Below are positions 1 to 6,044 of a stretch of 14,736 bases of DNA, one piece after another. Position 1 is the first letter of the stretch, and the number at the start of each line of letters is the position of its first letter. Source of the DNA: a bacterium UBP6_UBA1209 (GTDB lineage Bacteria; UBP6; UBA1177). Below the pieces are notes generated by a model. It had not been told where the DNA came from, did no database searches, and saw only the letters and a program-made list of their open reading frames with translations. The position numbers and the translations under genes were made by a program. The stretch lies in NCBI GenBank assembly GCA_002309575.1, contig DBXP01000037.1, positions 14,254 through 28,989 on the forward strand, written 5' to 3'.

Positions 1-711
1 GCAATCAGTAAAAGACAAACAGTTGTCTGTATTAGAAACCATGCATTGGGAATCCCTTCTCCACTTGAGGAGCGTCTTCAATTCGTCGATTTTAGGCAAA
101 TGCCAGTCTGAATATCCACATGCATTCAATTCGTTCAATTTTTGGCAGTGATTGAACGCATTTTGCCAATCCATTGGCTCCGTTGTTTTTGATGACCACC
201 ACAGATTGCCGTCAACTGTCTGGCAGTGTTCTACCGGATCGCTTGAGTCGGCGTCTGCATCATCGTCCGGCTCAGTGTCGCCGCCGTCCGGAGCAGAATC
301 ACCTTCATCCGGTGTAGTGTCACCATCGTCCGGAGCAGAATCACCATCGTCCGGAGTTGTATCGCCGTTATCTGGAGTCGTGTCTCCGTTATCAGGCGCG
401 GGGTCTTCATCGTCGGGAATCGAGTCACCGTTATCCGGCGCAGTGTCTCCGTTATCTGGAGTCGTGTCTCCGTCGTCAGGAGTCGTATCGCCGTTGTCCG
501 GCTGTTCCGGAGCGGTGTCGGGATCTTCCTGCCCGGAATCAGACGTATCTGTATCCACAGGCTCGCTGTCGCCGGAATCGCCGTCATCATCCGTTACGGT
601 GTCGTCCGTATCGTGATTTTCGTTCTGATTGTCGTTTTTCGAGCCGTTGCCGCAGCCGACAGCAAAAATCAAAGCACTGAACAGTGCAAAAACCACCAAA
701 ATTTTCTTCAT
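1..711 (-). CDS. Lipoprotein with Asp/Pro-rich tandem repeats and a DUF1566-like domain (3' end outside window)
   Basis: This is a partial gene: 237 codons are visible and the C-terminus lies beyond the left edge. It starts with a lipoprotein signal peptide (MKK, hydrophobic stretch, lipobox AVGC with the lipidated Cys at residue 20), so the protein is probably membrane-anchored outside the cytoplasm. Residues 21-70 are an acidic linker. Residues 71-147 are eleven 7-residue repeats of the type PDNGDTT. From about residue 163 a Cys-containing domain begins whose visible part, including W182, C189 and GYSDWHLPKIDEL at 199-211, matches the start of the DUF1566 (Lcl_C-type) family, whose function is poorly known. 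The ATG at 711 is chosen because AGAGAGG lies six bases upstream and the signal peptide begins there. It follows the LolC/E-like gene by 34 bases on the same strand, with no obvious terminator between, so the two are probably cotranscribed. The lipoprotein assignment is firm and the domain call is good but rests on a truncated domain. Confidence 0.85.
   Translation of the reverse strand, partial: MKKILVVFALFSALIFAVGCGNGSKNDNQNENHDTDDTVTDDDGDSGDSEPVDTDTSDSGQEDPDTAPEQPDNGDTTPDDGDTTPDNGDTAPDNGDSIPDDEDPAPDNGDTTPDNGDTTPDDGDSAPDDGDTTPDEGDSAPDGGDTEPDDDADADSSDPVEHCQTVDGNLWWSSKTTEPMDWQNAFNHCQKLNELNACGYSDWHLPKIDELKTLLKWRRDSQCMVSNTDNCLSFTDC
271..501 (-). repeat. Eleven tandem 21-bp coding repeats (PDxGDTx heptapeptide)
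   Basis: Exactly 11 units of 21 bp (231 bp) encode residues 71-147 of the left-edge lipoprotein. The units read PDNGDTT, PDDGDTT, PDNGDTA, PDNGDSI, PDDEDPA, PDNGDTT, PDNGDTT, PDDGDSA, PDDGDTT, PDEGDSA and PDGGDTE. Differences between units fall mainly at the third and seventh residues, while the P-D-x-G-D core is kept, apart from PDDEDPA. The array probably forms an extended, strongly acidic and possibly cation-binding spacer between the lipid anchor and the DUF1566-like domain. Such arrays can change copy number by slippage or recombination. Confidence 0.9.
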
Positions 712-745
712 TTTGAACCTCTCTCATATTTTTTAAGTCCGTTTG

Positions 746-2053
746 TTATTCGTGTCTCAGCGCATCAACGGGTTTGAGGCGTGCGGCGCGGAGTCCAGGG
801 TAAATTGTCGCGGCAAGTGAAAGCAGAAGCGAGCCTGCTATCGCGATGATGAGCGTCGAAGGCGCAAGATCCACCGGCAGCGTTTCGATGTAATAGACAT
901 CCTGAGCCTCTCCGAGCGGCAGATCGTTCAGCATGAACGAAGCGGCAACTCCCAGGATCGTGCCGAGTGTCGTTCCGATCAGGCCGATCGTCAGACCGTC
1001 GAACATGAAGATCTTCATAACGGAGCGCGATGTGAAACCCATCGCACGAAGAACTGCGATCTCGCTTTTCTTGCCGATCACGAGCATGACGAGTGCGGAA
1101 ATGACGTTGAATGAGGCGACGAGCGCAATGAAGCCGAGGATCAGGAACCAGAGGACCTTTTCCATCTCAAGTGCCGAGAAGAGCGGTTTGTTCATGTCAC
1201 GCCAGTTTTTGGTCCTGAAACCTGCGCCGAGTTCAGATTTTATAAAGTTTTCGGCAGGTTCGATCGCATAGACATCCTTCAGTCTGACGCCGATGTGGTC
1301 AACTGCGCCGCCTGTCGCAAAAAAATCCTGCGCTGCTTCAAGTGTGATGTAGGCGTAGCTGAAATCGTATTCGTAGTAGGTCGTGAAGAAGACCGCCGAA
1401 ACGATGAAAGTCTTCACAAGCGGTGTCGGCAGGCCAAGAGAGTTCAGCTCTCCGCCGGTCGGTGAAATTATTTTGATTTTATCACCGATATCGATTGCGT
1501 AATACTTCGCCATTTCGCTCCCGATGGCGATCCCCTGAAGGCCTCCGTAACGCTTTTCGCCGGCTCCGGGTTTTCTCAGAAAGGTGTCGAGCGCCTCGCG
1601 TTTTTCAACGATTTCGGGGCACTCCTCAGGGTTCGCGACGCACTTCAGCGACCCCTTCGTGATCTGTTTCGGGAGCATCAGTGCGCTTCCGGCTGTCGCG
1701 ATATCGATCCCGTTGACGACCGCACCGGTCAGCTCGCTGCCAACGGAGACGATGACATCGCGTGCGATCATCGGTGTGACTCCGGCAAATCCGTCGTTGC
1801 CTGAAATTTTGGAGACGATCTTTTCATGTTCTTGGACTGCTCCCGTCTCGTGTTCTACCAGGATGTGGGTCTTTGCGCCGAGAACAGCAGCCTTCATCTT
1901 GTTCTGAAGCCCGTCCATGATAGACTGGACCGAAATTATCGCCGCGACTCCGATGGCGATCCCGAGGACGGAAATAAGCGTGATCACACTCAAAAAGCGC
2001 GTTCGTCTTGTGTTCCAAAGATATCTGAGACCTATGAATAACTCAGCCTTCAA
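746..2053 (-). CDS. LolC/LolE-family lipoprotein-releasing ABC transporter permease
   Basis: The 435-residue product is an inner-membrane permease. In LolCDE systems such a subunit works with the ATPase LolD to release lipoproteins from the inner membrane to the carrier LolA. The sequence shows the LolC/E and FtsX/MacB architecture: an N-terminal ELFIGLRYL motif, a first membrane segment at about 19-44, a large periplasmic domain to about 295, then three membrane segments (about 301-325, 351-375, 399-420). KSEIAVLRAMG follows the second segment and a YPGLRAA...ALRHE tail ends the protein. An in-frame ATG exists at 2107, but it lies inside the -35 element of a good promoter. The TTG at 2053 is preceded by AGAGAGG at six bases, exactly as in the downstream lipoprotein gene, and starts at the usual LolC/E N-terminus. 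No lolD is visible here. LolC and LolE cannot be told apart from this alone. Confidence 0.88.
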   Translation of the reverse strand: MKAELFIGLRYLWNTRRTRFLSVITLISVLGIAIGVAAIISVQSIMDGLQNKMKAAVLGAKTHILVEHETGAVQEHEKIVSKISGNDGFAGVTPMIARDVIVSVGSELTGAVVNGIDIATAGSALMLPKQITKGSLKCVANPEECPEIVEKREALDTFLRKPGAGEKRYGGLQGIAIGSEMAKYYAIDIGDKIKIISPTGGELNSLGLPTPLVKTFIVSAVFFTTYYEYDFSYAYITLEAAQDFFATGGAVDHIGVRLKDVYAIEPAENFIKSELGAGFRTKNWRDMNKPLFSALEMEKVLWFLILGFIALVASFNVISALVMLVIGKKSEIAVLRAMGFTSRSVMKIFMFDGLTIGLIGTTLGTILGVAASFMLNDLPLGEAQDVYYIETLPVDLAPSTLIIAIAGSLLLSLAATIYPGLRAARLKPVDALRHE

Positions 2054-2078
2054 GTTCAACCTCTCTCGAAATCGTCTA

Positions 2079-2107
2079 ATCTTAAATTCAGGACCTTGCT
2101 TTGACAA
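2079..2107 (-). promoter_or_regulatory. Sigma-70-type promoter of the LolC/E-like gene
   Basis: On the minus strand, TTGTCA (2102-2107) is followed after 17 bases by TAAGAT (2079-2084). These match the -35 and -10 consensus at five and four of six positions. Transcription would begin near 2072, about 19 bases before the TTG start at 2053. The position argues against translation from the upstream ATG at 2107. Confidence 0.6.
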
Positions 2108-2160
2108 ATATTTTTTGCTTTTTCAAGATCCGGGCTTGACTTTGCTGCACTAAAACTTAA

Positions 2161-2259
2161 TTTGCGGCAAGGCGTGATGACGATGGAAATCGGTGTGATT
2201 CCGATGCTGTCCCGCAACCGTAAAGCTCTACGCAAGCCGGATACATCGCACGCTGCAAA
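2161..2259 (+). promoter_or_regulatory. Cobalamin riboswitch (compact form) upstream of the TonB-dependent receptor
   Basis: The conserved cobalamin aptamer core is readable: GGTGTGATTCC (2192-2202), GCTGTCCCGCAACCGTAA (2206-2223) and the B12-box-like AGCCGGATAC (2235-2244). The ends TTTGCGGC (2161-2168) and GCTGCAAA (2252-2259) pair over eight positions with one G-U wobble, forming a closing P1 helix. Only about ten bases separate CCGTAA from the B12 box, so the peripheral P6 extension of the large class is absent; this is the compact architecture. The ribosome-binding site GAGGAGGG (2267-2274) lies eight bases past the closing helix and no terminator is seen, so control is probably translational: cobalamin binding would shut off receptor synthesis. 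No btuCDF, cobalamin synthesis gene or clear sigma-70 promoter is seen nearby. Confidence 0.88.
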
Positions 2260-2284
2260 CAGCCCCGAGGAGGGATATTTGCCG

Positions 2285-4396
2285 ATGACAAGATCCGTGC
2301 AAAAATTAGCTATATATTTCATTTTGTTACTGTTTATTCCCGTTTTTGCAGCAGAACAGGCTGCTTCGGAAAAACCGTCCGCTCCCGAGGAGAACAGCGC
2401 TCAGGAGGAGCAGAAACCGGCAAAAGACCCGGCAAACAAGGTCACTGTCCGCGGGAAAATGAACAAGAGTCAGGAGGGTGCCTCCGCCAAGGCTTCCATC
2501 AGCGCGAACGAGATCGAGAACAAGATTTCGACCACGACTGGCGACGCTATCAAGGAGATGGCGGGTGTCTACGTCGACGGCAGCGGCAACACCGGACAGT
2601 CGCAGTATGTCTTTCTGCGGGGCTTCCGGAGCGCTGACGTGCTTGTCCTGGTCGACGGTGTTCCGATGCGTAACCCGGTGAGTCCGAACGGCGCGGCGGA
2701 TCTTGCCCAGAGTCCAGAAGACATCGCGAGGATCGAGCTTCTCAAGGGACCGCAGCCTGTCCTTTTCGGAAGCGGCGCTATCGCCGGAGTCATCGACATC
2801 CACACGAAAAAGGGTGCAGGGAAGCCGAAGTTCGTGAGTTCCTTTTCGACCGGCGTTCTCGACATGAGCCAAGAGCGCTTCGTGCCGGACACCTTCAATC
2901 TCAGCGCGTCGGTCCGCGGCTCTAAAGAGCGTTTTTTCTACTCCGGCGGCGGCTCTTTTTTCTACACCGAAGGGATCTCCGAGGCCGATTCCTACCACGG
3001 TGTCAAGGAGAACCTCTTCACGAAGAGACCCGACAACGACGGCGTGATCAAGGGGAAGATCTACTTCCGCGGCGGAGTCGACATCGACAGTGCGACGACG
3101 TGGGACCTTATCCTGCGCACCGACATCGGCAAATACGAAATCGACGACGGGCCTGGTCTCGGACTTGACGATCCGAACCGGCTCCTGCGTTCGCGGACGA
3201 TGACGGTCAAGACAGGCGTCGATTCGGACCTTTTCGAGAGGCTCTGGAACCTCAAATTCAACGCATCGGTCTACCTCAACGCGCTTTACGACGATGATCC
3301 AGCCGATGCCGGCAAGGTCGCAGGCGACATGAACAGCCTCTACAAGGCGCTGACATTCAATCTGGACTGGGACAACTCGATAAAGCCGTTCGAATGGTAC
3401 GAGATCCTTACCGGGATAAAGTTCGAGCTGGCTGCCGGGATCGCCGATTACGAGGATTATTCAAGCGGCAGAAAATACGACCTGAGCTTCACTCCGAACC
3501 CCGATTCCGCGCTTGGACTATACCTGATGAACATTTTTAAACCAGCGGAAAAACTGGAAATCAACGCCGGGTTCAGGCTTCAGACCAACTTCTATCAGGT
3601 CTCTCTGCTCGACAACGTTACCGACGAGCCTCTGCCTGCCGAGACAAAAAAACTGGCGGAGCCGCTCTTTTCGGTCGGTATCGCCTACGAGACTCCGATA
3701 GAACTCGCCTTCAAGGCAAGGTTCGCCAGGGCTTCGAAGGCACCGACGCTTTTTCAGCGCTTCAGCCGCTATTCAGACCTCTACAACGAGCTGCTGTACG
3801 AGATCGCTTACGGATTCGACGGCGTTGTCCAGCAGTATCTGGTAAAGCGGAAGATCCTCCTCGAAGCCGGCTATTTTTATGAACTCAAGATAAATAACAT
3901 CGACCTGGACAAAAGCGGAAAGTATTCGAATCACTACAGGATCGAAAACCACGGCCTCGAATTTTCGCTCCAGACCAAACCATTCTGGGGGCTGAGCTTC
4001 AAATCCGCCTACACCTTCATCTTCAAGCTGAACGAATACAAAGTCGTCGAGTATCAGGGGAAAAAATACAAGAGCAGGACTACGCCGCTTCGCCGCCCGA
4101 AACACACTTTCAGCGCGGAGCTGAATTATAACTACAAGAAAATATTGAATATCTTTCTTGGACTCGAATATGTCGGAGTGAGGAACGACGAGGTCTACAA
4201 CTATCCGAAAACACCATATATCGTCGAAGTGGACCAGTTCGTGCTGCTGAACTTCGCGGTCTCCTGGAAAGTGCACAAATTCGTCACGATCTTCGCAAAA
4301 ATCGACAACATGTTGGATAACGACAGCTATGCCTATTCGGTCGAATACGGAACTCCCGGAATTACTCCGTGGATCGGGTTGAAGCTGGAAATTTAG
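2285..4396 (+). CDS. btuB: BtuB-like TonB-dependent outer-membrane receptor, probably for cobalamin or a corrinoid
   Basis: The 703-residue product is an outer-membrane beta-barrel receptor that would import its ligand using TonB/ExbBD energy. A signal peptide covers about residues 1-22 (cleavage near VFA-A). An Ala/Glu/Pro/Lys linker follows (23-51), then a possible TonB-box-like VTVRG (53-57). The plug domain (about 65-177) has the family motifs VLVLVDGVPMRN and IELLKGPQPVLFGSGAIAG. The rest is barrel, rich in alternating aromatic strands. The final residue is Ile rather than the Phe or Trp usual in the BAM-recognised last strand. The reading frame is open back to 2162, but that segment is riboswitch RNA. 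The ATG at 2285 has GAGGAGGG ten bases upstream and starts the signal peptide; a TTG at 2279 is a weaker alternative. The substrate is inferred from the riboswitch. The gene converges on the first serpin gene with six bases between stop codons. Confidence 0.87.
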   Translation: MTRSVQKLAIYFILLLFIPVFAAEQAASEKPSAPEENSAQEEQKPAKDPANKVTVRGKMNKSQEGASAKASISANEIENKISTTTGDAIKEMAGVYVDGSGNTGQSQYVFLRGFRSADVLVLVDGVPMRNPVSPNGAADLAQSPEDIARIELLKGPQPVLFGSGAIAGVIDIHTKKGAGKPKFVSSFSTGVLDMSQERFVPDTFNLSASVRGSKERFFYSGGGSFFYTEGISEADSYHGVKENLFTKRPDNDGVIKGKIYFRGGVDIDSATTWDLILRTDIGKYEIDDGPGLGLDDPNRLLRSRTMTVKTGVDSDLFERLWNLKFNASVYLNALYDDDPADAGKVAGDMNSLYKALTFNLDWDNSIKPFEWYEILTGIKFELAAGIADYEDYSSGRKYDLSFTPNPDSALGLYLMNIFKPAEKLEINAGFRLQTNFYQVSLLDNVTDEPLPAETKKLAEPLFSVGIAYETPIELAFKARFARASKAPTLFQRFSRYSDLYNELLYEIAYGFDGVVQQYLVKRKILLEAGYFYELKINNIDLDKSGKYSNHYRIENHGLEFSLQTKPFWGLSFKSAYTFIFKLNEYKVVEYQGKKYKSRTTPLRRPKHTFSAELNYNYKKILNIFLGLEYVGVRNDEVYNYPKTPYIVEVDQFVLLNFAVSWKVHKFVTIFAKIDNMLDNDSYAYSVEYGTPGITPWIGLKLEI

Positions 4397-4402
4397 AGAG
4401 GT

Positions 4403-5884
4403 CTACTCCTCGTACTCAGGTTTTTCGACCTTGCCCATAAAGAGTATAGTGCCGTTCCTTTCGTCGCGGATAAAGAAGAAGAAAGGCCTTCTGCCGTAGA
4501 AACCGGGGAAATTGGCTGGACCGCCGACATCAGCAGCGATATCGGTAACTGCCGCAGCCTCTGTTCCCTCTTCATTTACATCGATGTAGGTTTTGTGAGT
4601 AATTTCCGACACATAAAGTGAAGGAGCGACAGCCGACATTCCGTAGTCGTCTTCAAAGAGTTTCTCCAGCCCGAGAGATTTAAAAACCTCCACGAGGGAC
4701 TCTTTATACTCAAATTTGAACTTAGGAAGATAAATCCTGTAATAATTCGGCGCGCCAGAGGGCATATCGCCGGCGAAGCTCCCCTTTTTTACAAAATTGC
4801 TGATGATCTCGTCAACGCCGATGACTTCGTCCTCAGGAGTGTCGTAATCGGGATTTGCGACATAAGCATAAAAGGCAAACGCGTCTCTGCCGTAGGGGAT
4901 CCTGACACCGGCGACCTTCTGATCCGATACGAGATAGTCGCCGTACTTCACTCCGTTCAGGCTGCTGTACTCCTTGAAGCCCATGTAGTCGGCTTCCGTT
5001 TCTGTTCCGTCCGCCAGAATGAACTTGTCGGTAAAGGTCGCCTCCTTGTCAAAAGCAATACTCCACGCTGCCTTGAAGTAGACCGCGTTGATAAGGTGCA
5101 TCACTGTCTGCGGACCGATAGAATCGATGATCTTGTCGATCTTGCCGTGCGTCTTTTCCGCAACCCAGGAGTTGATGAGCTCGACCGTCTCGTCATCGCC
5201 GAAATCAGCCTTGAAAAGTTCAGCGTCGTAACTCTCTTCAAGAACGGTGATGAACTCCTCCTTGATCTCGTCGGCAAACCAGTCGGCAAGCCAGACCGAG
5301 TTCGCGATCTCGAGGAGCATGTCCTTGTCCGCAGAAACAAGGCTTGCGATAAGCTCTCTGAACTGCTCGTTCACCGTCGGAAGATCCATCTCGCCGTAGC
5401 CGAGGACCTCCTTCATCTCGGCAAGAGACTCATTTTCGGTGCCGTTCGCCGCCATCGCCATGGCTATCGAGATCGAAAGCGGTGAAATCATAATGTTTTC
5501 GTTCTGCCCGATCGCGAGCTTTTCAAAAATGTTTAGCCCGAGCCTTGTGTTAGCCTCGACGATCTCTTTCGAGACAGCCTCTGCGTGCGCATCGGCGACT
5601 GAGTAAGCCTGCATTACCGCAGGATCTTCCGGTTCGTCGGTATCCGAGGGCTCCGCTGCATCGCTGTCGTCCTGCTCGGTCGGATCGGTGTCGCCCGGTT
5701 CTGCCGGATCAGTGTCGACAGGTTCCGTCGTGTCACCGGTGTCTGTCGGTTCAGTCGTGTCGCCTGTGTCAGCCGTCGAGTCGCCGCTGTCACCGGAGTC
5801 GTTTTTGCCGTCATCTGAAGAGCCGCAGCCTGTTACCAGAAAGAAGAGGAACGCTACGGCAAAAAGCAAAAAAAATTTTTTCAT
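4403..5884 (-). CDS. Lipoprotein serpin (serine/cysteine protease inhibitor), downstream copy
   Basis: The 493-residue product combines a lipoprotein signal (lipobox LVTGC, Cys20), an Asp/Thr/Glu/Pro-rich tether of about 55 residues, and a complete serpin domain. Serpins trap target proteases by cleavage of an exposed reactive-centre loop. Family landmarks include ISPLSISIAMAM, LINAVYFKAAW, the hinge EEGTEAAAV (438-446) and the C-terminal FFFFIRDERNGTILFMGKV. Small residues through the hinge (P15-P9) are typical of inhibitory serpins. Counting 17 residues from the hinge Glu puts P1 near Gly454, within ADVGGPAN, give or take one or two. An ATG also exists at 5896, but GGAG seven bases before 5884 and the MKK signal start favour 5884. 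It lies directly downstream of a second serpin gene, of which it is a duplicate, and has its own likely promoter. Bacterial serpins are uncommon, and lipid-anchored tandem ones more so. The target protease is unknown. Confidence 0.92.
   Translation of the reverse strand: MKKFFLLFAVAFLFFLVTGCGSSDDGKNDSGDSGDSTADTGDTTEPTDTGDTTEPVDTDPAEPGDTDPTEQDDSDAAEPSDTDEPEDPAVMQAYSVADAHAEAVSKEIVEANTRLGLNIFEKLAIGQNENIMISPLSISIAMAMAANGTENESLAEMKEVLGYGEMDLPTVNEQFRELIASLVSADKDMLLEIANSVWLADWFADEIKEEFITVLEESYDAELFKADFGDDETVELINSWVAEKTHGKIDKIIDSIGPQTVMHLINAVYFKAAWSIAFDKEATFTDKFILADGTETEADYMGFKEYSSLNGVKYGDYLVSDQKVAGVRIPYGRDAFAFYAYVANPDYDTPEDEVIGVDEIISNFVKKGSFAGDMPSGAPNYYRIYLPKFKFEYKESLVEVFKSLGLEKLFEDDYGMSAVAPSLYVSEITHKTYIDVNEEGTEAAAVTDIAADVGGPANFPGFYGRRPFFFFIRDERNGTILFMGKVEKPEYEE
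4487..4573 (-). other. Reactive-centre loop of serpin copy 1
   Basis: Residues 438-466 run from the conserved hinge EEGTEAAAV to the strand before FYGRRPFFFF. The centre reads TDIAADVGGPANFPG. It is acidic and glycine-rich with no Arg or Lys near P1, so trypsin-like targets are unlikely; proteases accepting small or hydrophobic residues are more plausible. The boundaries are inferred by counting from alpha-1-antitrypsin-type loops. Confidence 0.65.
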
Positions 5885-5928
5885 AGCAATCTCCATCAGA
5901 AAAGTCAGTAAATAACCGCTGATTTATT

Positions 5929-5945
5929 CGGACACGATATGCCCG
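5929..5945 (-). promoter_or_regulatory. Possible leader hairpin upstream of serpin copy 1
   Basis: In the minus-strand transcript CGGGCA and TGTCCG can pair (six pairs, one G-U) around a five-base loop. The equivalent leader of serpin copy 2 (near 7484-7505) can form a hairpin at the same place with three G-C and up to three G-U pairs. Whether it controls translation or is incidental cannot be told from this. Confidence 0.3.
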
Positions 5946-5960
5946 GAAAAAACAGCAATG

Positions 5961-5989
5961 ATCATATTTTAACGAAAAAAAAAACAATA
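5961..5989 (-). promoter_or_regulatory. Likely promoter of serpin copy 1
   Basis: On the minus strand TATTGT (5984-5989) and TATGAT (5961-5966) are 17 bases apart. The -10 is good and the -35 poor. Support comes from the paralogous gene, where TATTGC and TACAAT sit at the same spacing and the same distance from the start codon. The predicted leader is about 70 bases. Confidence 0.42.
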
Positions 5990-5995
5990 AAAGGA

Positions 5996-6018
5996 AAAAT
6001 CAATAGAAATTTCTGACC
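5996..6018 (-). repeat. Non-coding copy of the kinase-tail element upstream of serpin copy 1
   Basis: This is the partner of 7555-7577. It contains the imperfect palindrome TCAATAGAAATTTCTGA and sits at about -42 to -64 from the expected start of serpin copy 1 transcription, the same place as the copy near the kinase. No open frame uses it here. Confidence 0.6.
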
Positions 6019-6044
6019 GTGTATCGAAACCGGAAATTCAGGAA

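Noticed and set aside
271..501. Regular short repeats as a possible CRISPR array
   Set aside because: The units are contiguous 21-bp repeats without spacers and are in frame inside a lipoprotein gene.
152..616. Plus-strand open frame rich in Ser-Pro-Ser-Ser-Gly, resembling a low-complexity secreted protein
   Set aside because: It is the antisense of the 21-bp repeat array of the minus-strand lipoprotein; the repeats keep all frames open. There is no ribosome site and the signal peptide, lipobox and DUF1566-like domain are on the other strand.
2101..2162. Plus-strand TTGACA (2101-2106) and TTGACT (2136-2141) as promoters for the riboswitch and receptor
   Set aside because: Neither has a convincing -10 at a normal distance, and the second would start transcription inside the riboswitch P1 helix. 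The first overlaps the better minus-strand promoter.
2327..2998. Minus-strand open frame of 223 codons opposite the receptor plug
   Set aside because: It is a shadow of the high-GC third positions of the receptor gene, with no promoter, ribosome site or recognisable domain.
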